DNA from: an uncultured Oscillibacter sp.
Lineage (GTDB): Bacteria; Bacillota; Clostridia; Oscillospirales; Oscillospiraceae
DNA length: 64,000 bases
Assembly: GCA_900544615.1 (NCBI GenBank)
Contig: UQVS01000005.1
Span: 56,834 to 120,833, forward strand
Reading direction: 5' to 3'
The translations under genes and the position numbers were made by a program. This document shows, one piece after another, positions 49,138-56,366 of this stretch; position 1 is the stretch's first letter; every line of letters starts with the position of its first letter. Below the pieces are notes generated by a model. That model was given only the letters and a program-made list of their open reading frames with translations, did not search any database and was not told the DNA's origin.

Positions 49138-50379
49138 ATGAAAAACGTTCTATACGGCAAATGCGTCCGGTGCGGCAGAACCTATGAGGCCACGCCGGAT
49201 CTGACCACCTGCGAATGCGGGGGGATTCTGGATATCACCTATGATTACGACTATATCAGAACCCAACTGACCAAGGAGAAACTGGCCGCCCGGACTGACC
49301 GCTCCATGTGGCGCTACCGGGAGCTGCTGCCCATTGAGGAGACCACGGAGAATACGCCTCTCCGGGTGGGCAATTCCCCGCTGTATGAGGAACCCCGTCT
49401 GGCGGAGATGCTGGGGCTGAAGCGCCTGTATGTCAAGGACGACGGCCAGAACCCCACCGCGTCCCTGAAGGATCGCGCCAGCGCCATGGCGGTGGCCAAG
49501 GCACGGGAAGCCGGAGCGAAGATCATCGCCTGCTCCTCCACCGGCAACGCCGCCAGCTCTCTGGCGGGCAACGCCGCGGCGGCGGGCCTGCGGACGTTCA
49601 TTTTCGTGCCGGAGCGGGCGCCCAAGGGCAAGGTGGCCCAGCTGATGACCTTCGGCGCCAATGTGATCTCCGTGCAGGGCGACTATGAGGAAACCTTTGA
49701 GCTTTCCAAAAAGGCCATTGAGAAATATGGCTGGTACAACCGCAACGCCGCCATTAACCCCTATCTCTCCGAGGGCAAGAAAACGGTGTCGCTGGAGATC
49801 ATGGAGCAGCTGGGCTGGCAGGTGCCGGACTATATCGCCATATCCGTGGGGGACGGCTGCACCATTGCCGGACTCTGGAAGGGCCTGAAGGATCTCTATG
49901 CCATCGGGTTTATCGACCGCCTGCCCCGGCTGATCTCCGCGCAGGCGGAGGGCTGCCATCCTATCAACCGGGCTATTGCGGAGAATCGGCCGTGGCAGCC
50001 TATGGAGGAGAATACGCTGGCGGATTCCATCGCCGTGGGCGTTCCCCGGAATGCGGACAAGGCGCTGATGGCCATCCGGGAGTCCCACGGCCTTGTGGTA
50101 AATGTCTCCGATGAGGAGATCATGGCGGCGCAGAAGCTGCTGGGGATGACCTGCGGCGTGTTCGGCGAGCCGGCCGGCGTCACCGGCACGGCGGGGGTGA
50201 AAAAGCTCTGTGAGCAGGGCATCATCGGAAAGAACGATACCGTGGTTTCTGTAGTCACCGGCAACGGCCTGAAGGACGTGGCCAACGCCATCAAATTCTG
50301 CGGCGAGCCTATGAAGCTGCCCAACGACCTGTCCCTGCTGACGGCGGAATTTGACCGCCGGGGCATTGTGACCGACTGA
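49138..50379 (+). CDS. Threonine synthase-like PLP enzyme
   Basis: A 413-residue fold type II PLP enzyme. An N-terminal zinc-ribbon-like stretch (Cys9, Cys12, Cys25, Cys27) precedes the catalytic part, where Lys111 in NPTASLKDRAS would bind PLP and CSSTGNAASS forms the substrate loop. It is close to threonine synthase. Its place in the carbamoyl locus rather than with hom/thrB suggests a catabolic or altered role. The ATG at 49138 has AAGGAG 6 bases upstream. A hairpin without a T tract lies between this gene and the previous one. Confidence 0.8.
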   Translation: MKNVLYGKCVRCGRTYEATPDLTTCECGGILDITYDYDYIRTQLTKEKLAARTDRSMWRYRELLPIEETTENTPLRVGNSPLYEEPRLAEMLGLKRLYVKDDGQNPTASLKDRASAMAVAKAREAGAKIIACSSTGNAASSLAGNAAAAGLRTFIFVPERAPKGKVAQLMTFGANVISVQGDYEETFELSKKAIEKYGWYNRNAAINPYLSEGKKTVSLEIMEQLGWQVPDYIAISVGDGCTIAGLWKGLKDLYAIGFIDRLPRLISAQAEGCHPINRAIAENRPWQPMEENTLADSIAVGVPRNADKALMAIRESHGLVVNVSDEEIMAAQKLLGMTCGVFGEPAGVTGTAGVKKLCEQGIIGKNDTVVSVVTGNGLKDVANAIKFCGEPMKLPNDLSLLTAEFDRRGIVTD

Positions 50380-50403
50380 TCGGACGCTGAAAAGTGATAG
50401 AGA

Positions 50404-50428
50404 ACCGGGCTGGAAGGCCCGGTTTTCT
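50404..50428 (+). terminator. Terminator after the PLP enzyme operon
   Basis: ACCGGGC pairs with GCCCGGT around TGGAAG, then TTTCT. The AT-rich stretch to 50535 has no gene. Confidence 0.8.
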
Positions 50429-50538
50429 GCGTAATTGGGATAAATGCCGGAGGAAGAATGAACGAATAACAGAATTTTGTGCAGAATTTCGGAGAAAACT
50501 TGGAGAAAAACGCTTTCCTCAGGATTTAAAATGTGGTA

Positions 50539-50603
50539 CTCTCTAAAAAATAGAGTGACCTGAGTGGCGGAAGCGCTGCGGTACAGGCGCCACAGCGAGG
50601 AGG
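50539..50603 (+). promoter_or_regulatory. Pseudoknot-capable leader of lysA
   Basis: ACTCT/AGAGT (50539-50543 with 50552-50556) forms a small hairpin. Then GTGGCG (50564-50569) can pair with CGCCAC (50588-50593), and CGCTG (50574-50578) with CAGCG (50593-50597), an interleaved order that would form an H-type pseudoknot ending directly at the AGGAGG of lysA. The classical lysine riboswitch is not recognisable. Confidence 0.4.
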
Positions 50604-50610
50604 AACCCTT

Positions 50611-51903
50611 ATGCTTTCTGCAAATATTGACCGCACGCCGGAGGGCGTGCTGACCTTCGCCGGATATGATGTAACAAAGCTGGCAAAACAATACGGAACC
50701 CCGCTGTACCTGATGGATGAGGAACGGATCCGGGCCAACTGCCGGATGTATTTACAGGCGTTTCATCAGAACTTCGGCTGGGACGCGTTGCCGCTGTATG
50801 CCAGCAAGGCTGCATCCTTCCGCCGGATTTACCAGATTATGGCTGAGGAAGGCATGGGTGTGGACGTGGTTTCCTCCGGCGAGTTGTACACCGCGCTCAG
50901 TGCAGGTTTCCCGGCGGAGAAGATTTACTTCCACGGCAACTGCAAAACGGATGCAGATCTGACGCTGGGCGTTCAGCGTGGCATCGGCTGCTTTATTGTG
51001 GACAACCGGGAGGAGCTGTTGAATCTGGAGCGCATTGCCGGAGAAGCGGGCATTACCCAGAAGATCATGCTGCGGGTAACGCCGGGCATTGATCCCCATA
51101 CCTACGAAGCCGTCAGCACCGGCAAGGTGGACTCCAAGTTCGGCGCGGCGGTGGAGACCGGTCAGGCCATGGAACTGGTGAAGCTGGCGCTGGCTCAGCC
51201 CCACCTGTCTCTCCGGGGACTGCACTGCCACGTCGGCTCTCAGGTGTTCGGCGAGGACGTGTATCAGCGGACGGTGGATATCATGGTGCCGTTTCTGGCG
51301 GAGATCCGGGATGAGACCGGCGTGACCCTCCACGAGCTGAATCTGGGCGGCGGCTACGGCGTCCGCTATACGGAGGACGATGATGCCATCGATATCCCGG
51401 CCCGTCTGGCGGAGCTGGGGGCGCATCTGAAGGCGGCGGCGGAAAAGGCCGGTCTGCCGACGATTCGCTTTCTGATGGAGCCGGGCCGCAGCATTGTGGC
51501 GGACGCAGGCATGACGCTGTATACCGTTGGCTCCGTAAAACGGATCCCCGGCTATAAGCAGTATGTTGCCATTGACGGCGGCATGACGGATAACCCCCGC
51601 TACGCTCTGTATCAGTCCCGGTATACCGTGCTTCACGGTTCCAGAACCGGAAATGAGGAACGCTTCGACGTGGTAGGCCGCTGCTGTGAGAGCGGCGACA
51701 TCATTCAGCCCCATGTGGAGCTGCCGTCGGACACCTGCCGGGGGGATGTGATCGCCGTGTGTACCACCGGCGCTTACAACTATTCCATGGCGTCCAACTA
51801 TAACCGCCTGCCCCGTCCGCCCATCGTCATGCTGGCGAAGGACCGCGCCTACGAGGCGGTTCGCCGGGAGACGCTGGAGGATCTCATTGCGCTGGATCTG
51901 TAA
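50611..51903 (+). CDS. lysA: Diaminopimelate decarboxylase
   Basis: Converts meso-diaminopimelate to L-lysine and CO2. The 430-residue PLP enzyme has Lys66 in YASKAAS as the cofactor lysine, HVGSQ, GGGYGVRY, EPGRSIV and the late CESGD motif. GAGGAGG lies before the ATG. It stands alone, apart from other lysine or peptidoglycan genes. Confidence 0.95.
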   Translation: MLSANIDRTPEGVLTFAGYDVTKLAKQYGTPLYLMDEERIRANCRMYLQAFHQNFGWDALPLYASKAASFRRIYQIMAEEGMGVDVVSSGELYTALSAGFPAEKIYFHGNCKTDADLTLGVQRGIGCFIVDNREELLNLERIAGEAGITQKIMLRVTPGIDPHTYEAVSTGKVDSKFGAAVETGQAMELVKLALAQPHLSLRGLHCHVGSQVFGEDVYQRTVDIMVPFLAEIRDETGVTLHELNLGGGYGVRYTEDDDAIDIPARLAELGAHLKAAAEKAGLPTIRFLMEPGRSIVADAGMTLYTVGSVKRIPGYKQYVAIDGGMTDNPRYALYQSRYTVLHGSRTGNEERFDVVGRCCESGDIIQPHVELPSDTCRGDVIAVCTTGAYNYSMASNYNRLPRPPIVMLAKDRAYEAVRRETLEDLIALDL

Positions 51904-51912
51904 GCGGGTTCG

Positions 51913-51941
51913 TTGACAGACCCGGCGGGAGCCGGTATAAT
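51913..51941 (+). promoter_or_regulatory. Consensus promoter upstream of the 5'-nucleotidase gene
   Basis: TTGACA (51913-51918), 17-base spacer, TATAAT (51936-51941). It is perfect in both boxes. Confidence 0.88.
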
Positions 51942-51973
51942 AGAGCCGTAAGGCATGAAACTGAAAAAGCGGA

Positions 51974-52003
51974 AAAGAGAGTCCTTACCGGACTCTCTTT
52001 TTG
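51974..52003 (+). terminator. Promoter-proximal terminator before the 5'-nucleotidase gene
   Basis: AAAGAGAGTCC pairs with GGACTCTCTTT around TTACC, then more T. It lies downstream of the consensus promoter as well as of lysA, so it can end lysA transcripts and also attenuate the nucleotidase transcript. Confidence 0.85.
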
Positions 52004-52023
52004 CTGTATGAAGGAGGAACTCT

Positions 52024-54036
52024 ATGAAATTCCGCCGTTTTTCCGCATTTTTTCTGGCGCAGCTGCTGGCGGTGCTGTGTGTGCTCCCGGCCGGCGCCGT
52101 GGCCGAAGGCTGCACCCAAGAGACGAACGTCACGACCATCCTGTTCACCCACGATCTCCACTCTCACTTCCTCCCCCAGCCTACGGCGGAGGGAGGGGAG
52201 AGCGGCGGCTACGCCCGGCTGAAAACCGCCATTGACGGGGAACGGGCGATGAATCCCGCCGCTTTGCTGGTGGATGGCGGCGACTTTTCCATCGGCTCCC
52301 TGATCCAGACCCTTTACACCACCCAGGCGGCGGAGCTGCGGACCATGGGAGCCATGGGCTATGATGCCGCTACCATCGGCAATCATGAATTCGACCACAA
52401 GGGCACCGGCTTCGCGGAGATGCTGAATTCCGCCAAGGCGGCTCAGATGGCGGCGATGGGCTTGCTGACGGACTCCCACTATCCGTCGGAAAAGCTGGAT
52501 GCCTATCAGATGCAGTACGGCCCCATCACCGCGGCGCTCCCTGCCCTGCTGGAAGCCAACTATGCCCCGGCGGAGGACAACCCGGACCGGGACTTTATCC
52601 AGTCGGCCATGGATGATTACGGCGTCACCGACTGCATGACGCTGGAGCGGGGCGGGGTTACCTACGGCCTGTTCGGGCTGATGGGGGTGGACTCCGATGA
52701 ATGTGCGCCCACCTCCGGCTTTACCCGGACGGACGCCGCCAAAGCGGCCAAGCACTGTGTAGAAAAGCTGAAGGGGGAGGGGGCGGAGATCATCGTCTGC
52801 CTGTCCCACAGCGGCACCGGGGACTCGCTGGCATCCTCTGAGGATGAGGAACTGGCCAAGGCTGTGGACGACATCGACGTGATCGTTTCCGGCCACACCC
52901 ACTCCACCCTGACGGAGCCTCTGGTGGTGAACGATACCTATATCGTCTCCAGCGGCCCCTACTGTCAGAATTTGGGCAGCCTGACTTTCTCCTGGGACGG
53001 CAGCGGCCAAAAGCGGCTGACGGATTACCGCCTGATCCCCATTGACGAAACGGTGGCGGAGGATCCGGAGATCGCGGATCTGGTGGAGCAATGGAAAGAT
53101 ATGGTGGGCGAGACCTATTTAGGACGCTATGACCTGACCTACGATCAGGTGCTGACCCGCTCTGACTATGATCTGGTGACACCCACATCTGCCGTACAGG
53201 AGAACAACAGCCTTGGAACGCTGGTGTCCGATGCGTTTCTGTGGGCGGATTGCACCCTGAATCCCGGCTTTGATGACACGACTCACACGGTAGCCGTCAC
53301 GGCGGACGGCGTTCTCCGGGCCAGCCTGCCTACCGGGGAGATCACGACGGCGATGGCCTTTGACGTGCTGTCCATGGGCGTGGGGGAGGACAGCACCTCC
53401 GGCTTCCCGCTGGTGGCGGTATATCTCACCGGCAAGGAACTGAAGGCGGCCATGGAGGTGGATGCTTCCGTAACGCCCATTATGCCCGCTGCCCAACTGT
53501 ATATGTCCGGCGCGGAATACTGGTTCAACACCCGCCGGATGTTTTTCAACCGGGTTTACGATGCGGAGCTGACAGATGTCTCATTTGACGCGGACTGCGG
53601 TATGCAGAACACGCAGAGCATCGACGATACCGCCCTCTACCGGGTGGTGACGGGGATGTACTCCGCCCAGATGCTGGGAACCGTGAAGTCCAAATCCATG
53701 GGGCTGCTGTCGCTGGAACCCAAATATGCCGACGGCACCCCGGTGACGGATTTTTCCAACTGCATCCTCTATGACGAAAACGGCAATGAGCTGAAAGAAT
53801 GGTACGCGCTGGCGGCCTATCTGGAACAGTTCGGAGAGGACGGTCTGACCGCCCGCTATGCCGATGCGGACAGCGGAAGCAAGCACGTCTCCGCCAGCCT
53901 TGCGCCGGGACAGCTGCTGACGGACTGGAACTGGATCAGCTGGGCGGTGCTGGGGATCGTGCTGCTGCTTCTGGCGGGGATCGTGATCCTGGTCCACTTT
54001 GTCTGCCGCCGTGTGCGGAAGCGGAACCGGCGCTGA
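52024..54036 (+). CDS. Membrane-anchored 5'-nucleotidase/UshA-family protein
   Basis: A 670-residue exported phosphohydrolase. A signal peptide (about residues 1-27) is followed by the metallophosphatase domain with FTHDLHSH, DGGDFS, GNHEFDHKG, SHSG and GHTHS metal-site motifs, then the 5-nucleotidase C-terminal domain (ENNSLGTLVSDAFLW to about residue 580), and a C-terminal membrane helix with a basic tail (RRVRKRNRR). It would cleave nucleotides or related phosphoesters outside the cell. A stretch of about 80 residues between GNHEFD and GLFGLMG is longer than in simple members. AAGGAGGA precedes the ATG. Confidence 0.9.
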   Translation: MKFRRFSAFFLAQLLAVLCVLPAGAVAEGCTQETNVTTILFTHDLHSHFLPQPTAEGGESGGYARLKTAIDGERAMNPAALLVDGGDFSIGSLIQTLYTTQAAELRTMGAMGYDAATIGNHEFDHKGTGFAEMLNSAKAAQMAAMGLLTDSHYPSEKLDAYQMQYGPITAALPALLEANYAPAEDNPDRDFIQSAMDDYGVTDCMTLERGGVTYGLFGLMGVDSDECAPTSGFTRTDAAKAAKHCVEKLKGEGAEIIVCLSHSGTGDSLASSEDEELAKAVDDIDVIVSGHTHSTLTEPLVVNDTYIVSSGPYCQNLGSLTFSWDGSGQKRLTDYRLIPIDETVAEDPEIADLVEQWKDMVGETYLGRYDLTYDQVLTRSDYDLVTPTSAVQENNSLGTLVSDAFLWADCTLNPGFDDTTHTVAVTADGVLRASLPTGEITTAMAFDVLSMGVGEDSTSGFPLVAVYLTGKELKAAMEVDASVTPIMPAAQLYMSGAEYWFNTRRMFFNRVYDAELTDVSFDADCGMQNTQSIDDTALYRVVTGMYSAQMLGTVKSKSMGLLSLEPKYADGTPVTDFSNCILYDENGNELKEWYALAAYLEQFGEDGLTARYADADSGSKHVSASLAPGQLLTDWNWISWAVLGIVLLLLAGIVILVHFVCRRVRKRNRR

Positions 54037-54047
54037 GAAGAAAAAAT

Positions 54048-54085
54048 GATTGCCCGTCCGATACGCCGGACGGGCAATCCATTTT
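54048..54085. terminator. Bidirectional terminator between convergent genes
   Basis: A 13-base-pair perfect stem (54048-54060 with 54067-54079) with T tracts on both sides serves the nucleotidase gene (plus) and the CBS gene (minus). Confidence 0.9.
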
Positions 54086-54512
54086 ATCCGATTTTGGAGG
54101 GACGGCAGTCTGTGCTTTGGTTTTCTTTGGCTAAGTATCCGATGATGTCCCGCCGGGTGACGATGCCGATGAATTTATCCAGATCGTCGATGACCGGGAT
54201 GAAGTTCTGGTTCATGGCGCTTTCCAGCAGGGCGTCCATGGTAACGGTGATCCGCACGGCGGGGTATTTGCTGCCGATGACGTCCCGCACCCGCAACTCC
54301 TCCGCCTTTTTCATGGAGGGATCGTTGGTATCCAGCAGCTTCCAGAGAAAATCCCCCTCGCTGACAGTGCCTGCGTACCGGCCGTCCCGCGTAATGACGG
54401 GAATGGCGGTATAGCCCCGGTTACGCATTTTTTCCAATCCCTGACGGAAGGTAAAATCGTCATAGAGATAGGCGATCCGGCTTTTGGGAAGCAGGAAATA
54501 GGCTATGTTCAC
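54084..54512 (-). CDS. CBS-domain protein
   Basis: A 142-residue protein made of two CBS motifs (about residues 12-65 and 75-130; YTAIPVITRDGRYAGTVSEGDFL and NFIPVIDDLDKFIGIVTRRDII), which together form a Bateman module that binds adenine nucleotides. Small stand-alone members in Firmicutes bind AMP-type or cyclic dinucleotide ligands, but the ligand here is unknown. AGGAG lies upstream of the ATG. Confidence 0.88.
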   Translation of the reverse strand: MNIAYFLLPKSRIAYLYDDFTFRQGLEKMRNRGYTAIPVITRDGRYAGTVSEGDFLWKLLDTNDPSMKKAEELRVRDVIGSKYPAVRITVTMDALLESAMNQNFIPVIDDLDKFIGIVTRRDIIGYLAKENQSTDCRPSKIG

Positions 54513-54611
54513 GCTGGGTTGCTCCTTTCCTGTGTGATTGGCTGACAGCGGTAAAGAGCGCCTGTTCTGTCTGTATTATACAATGAATGACCGTCGATTT
54601 CTTGAACAATA

Positions 54612-54624
54612 TGTGAAATTTACA
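54612..54624. promoter_or_regulatory. Possible Crp/Fnr-type operator
   Basis: TGTGAAATTTACA is a near-palindrome resembling a shortened Crp/Fnr box, 65 bases upstream of the Crp/Fnr-family gene and overlapping its likely -35 region. One arm differs at a single position. It may be an autoregulatory site. Confidence 0.3.
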
Positions 54625-54688
54625 ATAGTATTTCTCTGGATTTTTGTTATGATAGCGTTGTGATATATGCAACAAGGGGGGCACAGGG

Positions 54689-55363
54689 ATGCTGAATGCA
54701 CAGGAATTGGAAACAAGCCCGCTGTTTCGGAATATTACCTATGAGGAATACCGGCGGATGCTGACCTGCTTTCAGGCAGTGCAGAGATCCTATCTGGCGG
54801 AAGAACTGATCTATGACTTTTCCGCGTTCCGAACGGATGCCATCGGCATTGTGGAACGGGGCAGCGCCGCGCTGATCCGCATTGACGAGGAGGGTGTGTC
54901 CACGGTTCTGGAGGAAATGGGCCCCGGTGGCGTGTTCGGCCGGGATCTGGCCTTTGCCGGTTCGGCAGGGGATAGTCTGGAGGTCGTGGCCCGGACACCC
55001 TGCGACATTCTCTTTATCGATTACCCCCACCTGTTCCGTCGGTGCGAAAACGCCTGCACCCACCACAGTATTCTGGTGCAGAATATGCTGGGGCTTCTCA
55101 GCGACAAGGCTCAGGCTCTCAGCGAACGGGTGGATGTGCTGTCCCGGCGGTCTATCCGGGAAAAACTGCTGTGCTATTTCCGTCAGCAGGCGGGGAAAAG
55201 CGGCGGCGATGCCTTTACGCTGCCGTTTTCCTTCAGCGTTCTGGCGGACTATATCGCCACGGATCGCAGCGCCATGATGCGGGAGCTGCGGCACTTGAAG
55301 GAGCAGGGATTCCTCCGAACGGACGGTCGAAAGATCACCATTTTGAAAGACAAGCCGGTTTGA
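54689..55363 (+). CDS. Crp/Fnr-family transcription regulator
   Basis: A 224-residue regulator with an N-terminal cyclic-nucleotide-binding-like beta barrel (about residues 10-120; AALIRIDEEGVSTVLEEMGPGGVFGRD) and a C-terminal winged helix (about 145-215; FSFSVLADYIATDRSAMMRELRHLKEQGFL). It lacks the Fnr iron-sulfur cysteine pattern, so the signal is not clear. A TATGAT box lies near 54650. The nfnAB operon starts 160 bases downstream and could be a target. Confidence 0.88.
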   Translation: MLNAQELETSPLFRNITYEEYRRMLTCFQAVQRSYLAEELIYDFSAFRTDAIGIVERGSAALIRIDEEGVSTVLEEMGPGGVFGRDLAFAGSAGDSLEVVARTPCDILFIDYPHLFRRCENACTHHSILVQNMLGLLSDKAQALSERVDVLSRRSIREKLLCYFRQQAGKSGGDAFTLPFSFSVLADYIATDRSAMMRELRHLKEQGFLRTDGRKITILKDKPV

Positions 55364-55428
55364 AAACGGCGCTTCCTGATTTTAATCGTTTTCCTGCAAA
55401 ATTGCTTTCTCCTTTTTTGGCAAAGCAG

Positions 55429-55457
55429 TTGACGGGGCGGAAAAAGTGTGTTAAAAT
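55429..55457 (+). promoter_or_regulatory. Promoter of the nfnAB operon
   Basis: TTGACG (55429-55434), 17-base spacer, TAAAAT (55452-55457). Confidence 0.75.
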
Positions 55458-55521
55458 TCAGACAATGTGCGTTTCCTGCCGCTGGCGGGATTCCAGATAT
55501 GGAAAGGAAAGAAGGAGCAGT

Positions 55522-56364
55522 ATGTACCGAATCGTAAGAAAAGAGGCACTTCGGCCCACCGTGACCCTCTATGAGATCGAGGCGCCCCTGGTGGCCAAAA
55601 AGGCCCAGCCCGGACAGTTCATTATCCTGCGCGTAGACGAGAACGGTGAACGCATCCCCATTACCATTAACGCCTACAACCCGGAGAAAGGAACCGTCAC
55701 CATCATCGTTCAGACCGTGGGCGCCACCACGGTGAAGCTGAGCCACATGAAGGAAGGCGACTGCCTTGCCGACTTCGTCGGCCCTCTGGGCAAGCCCACC
55801 GAGACGGAGGGTAAGAAGAAGGTGTGCGTGGTCGGCGGCGGCGTTGGCTGCGCCATTGCCTATCCCGTTCTGAAGAAGTTCCATGATGACGGCGCTGAGG
55901 TTCACGCCGTGGTTGGCTTCAAGAACAAGGATCTGGTGATTCTGGAGGACGATTTCAAGAAGTCCAGCGACAAGCTGGTGGTCTGCACCGACGACGGCTC
56001 TTACGGCAAGAAGGGCCTGGTCACGGAGGCTCTGAAGGAGCTGATCGATGCCGGCAACCAGTACGATGAGATCTTTGCCATCGGCCCCATGATCATGATG
56101 AAGTTTGTCTGCAAGACTACAGAGCCTTACGGCATCCCCACCACCGTCTCCATGAGCCCCATCATGATCGACGGCACTGGTATGTGCGGCGGCTGCCGCC
56201 TGTCCGTAGGCGGCGAGATGAAGTTCGCCTGCGTGGACGGCCCTGACTTTGACGGTCACAAGGTTGACTGGGATCTGGCTGTGAAGCGGAACCAGATGTA
56301 CAAGGATTTTGAGGCTCACAAGTATGAGGAGACCTGCAACCTGTTCAAGAAGGAGGCCGAATAA
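55522..56364 (+). CDS. nfnA: NfnA-type ferredoxin-NADP reductase subunit (sulfide dehydrogenase-like)
   Basis: Small subunit of the NADH-dependent ferredoxin:NADP+ oxidoreductase, which couples NADH, ferredoxin and NADP+ by electron bifurcation. The 280-residue product has an FAD-binding ferredoxin-reductase barrel (GQFIILRVDENGERIPITI), the NAD-binding VVGGGVGCAIAYPVL, and a C-terminal [2Fe-2S] site MCGGCRLSVGGE...FACVDGP. GAAGGAG lies 6 bases before the ATG. nfnB follows two bases after its stop. Confidence 0.92.
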   Translation: MYRIVRKEALRPTVTLYEIEAPLVAKKAQPGQFIILRVDENGERIPITINAYNPEKGTVTIIVQTVGATTVKLSHMKEGDCLADFVGPLGKPTETEGKKKVCVVGGGVGCAIAYPVLKKFHDDGAEVHAVVGFKNKDLVILEDDFKKSSDKLVVCTDDGSYGKKGLVTEALKELIDAGNQYDEIFAIGPMIMMKFVCKTTEPYGIPTTVSMSPIMIDGTGMCGGCRLSVGGEMKFACVDGPDFDGHKVDWDLAVKRNQMYKDFEAHKYEETCNLFKKEAE

Positions 56365-56366
56365 CC

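Noticed and set aside
50400..50610. Lysine riboswitch before lysA
   Set aside because: The conserved core of the lysine aptamer is not present and the leader is too short.
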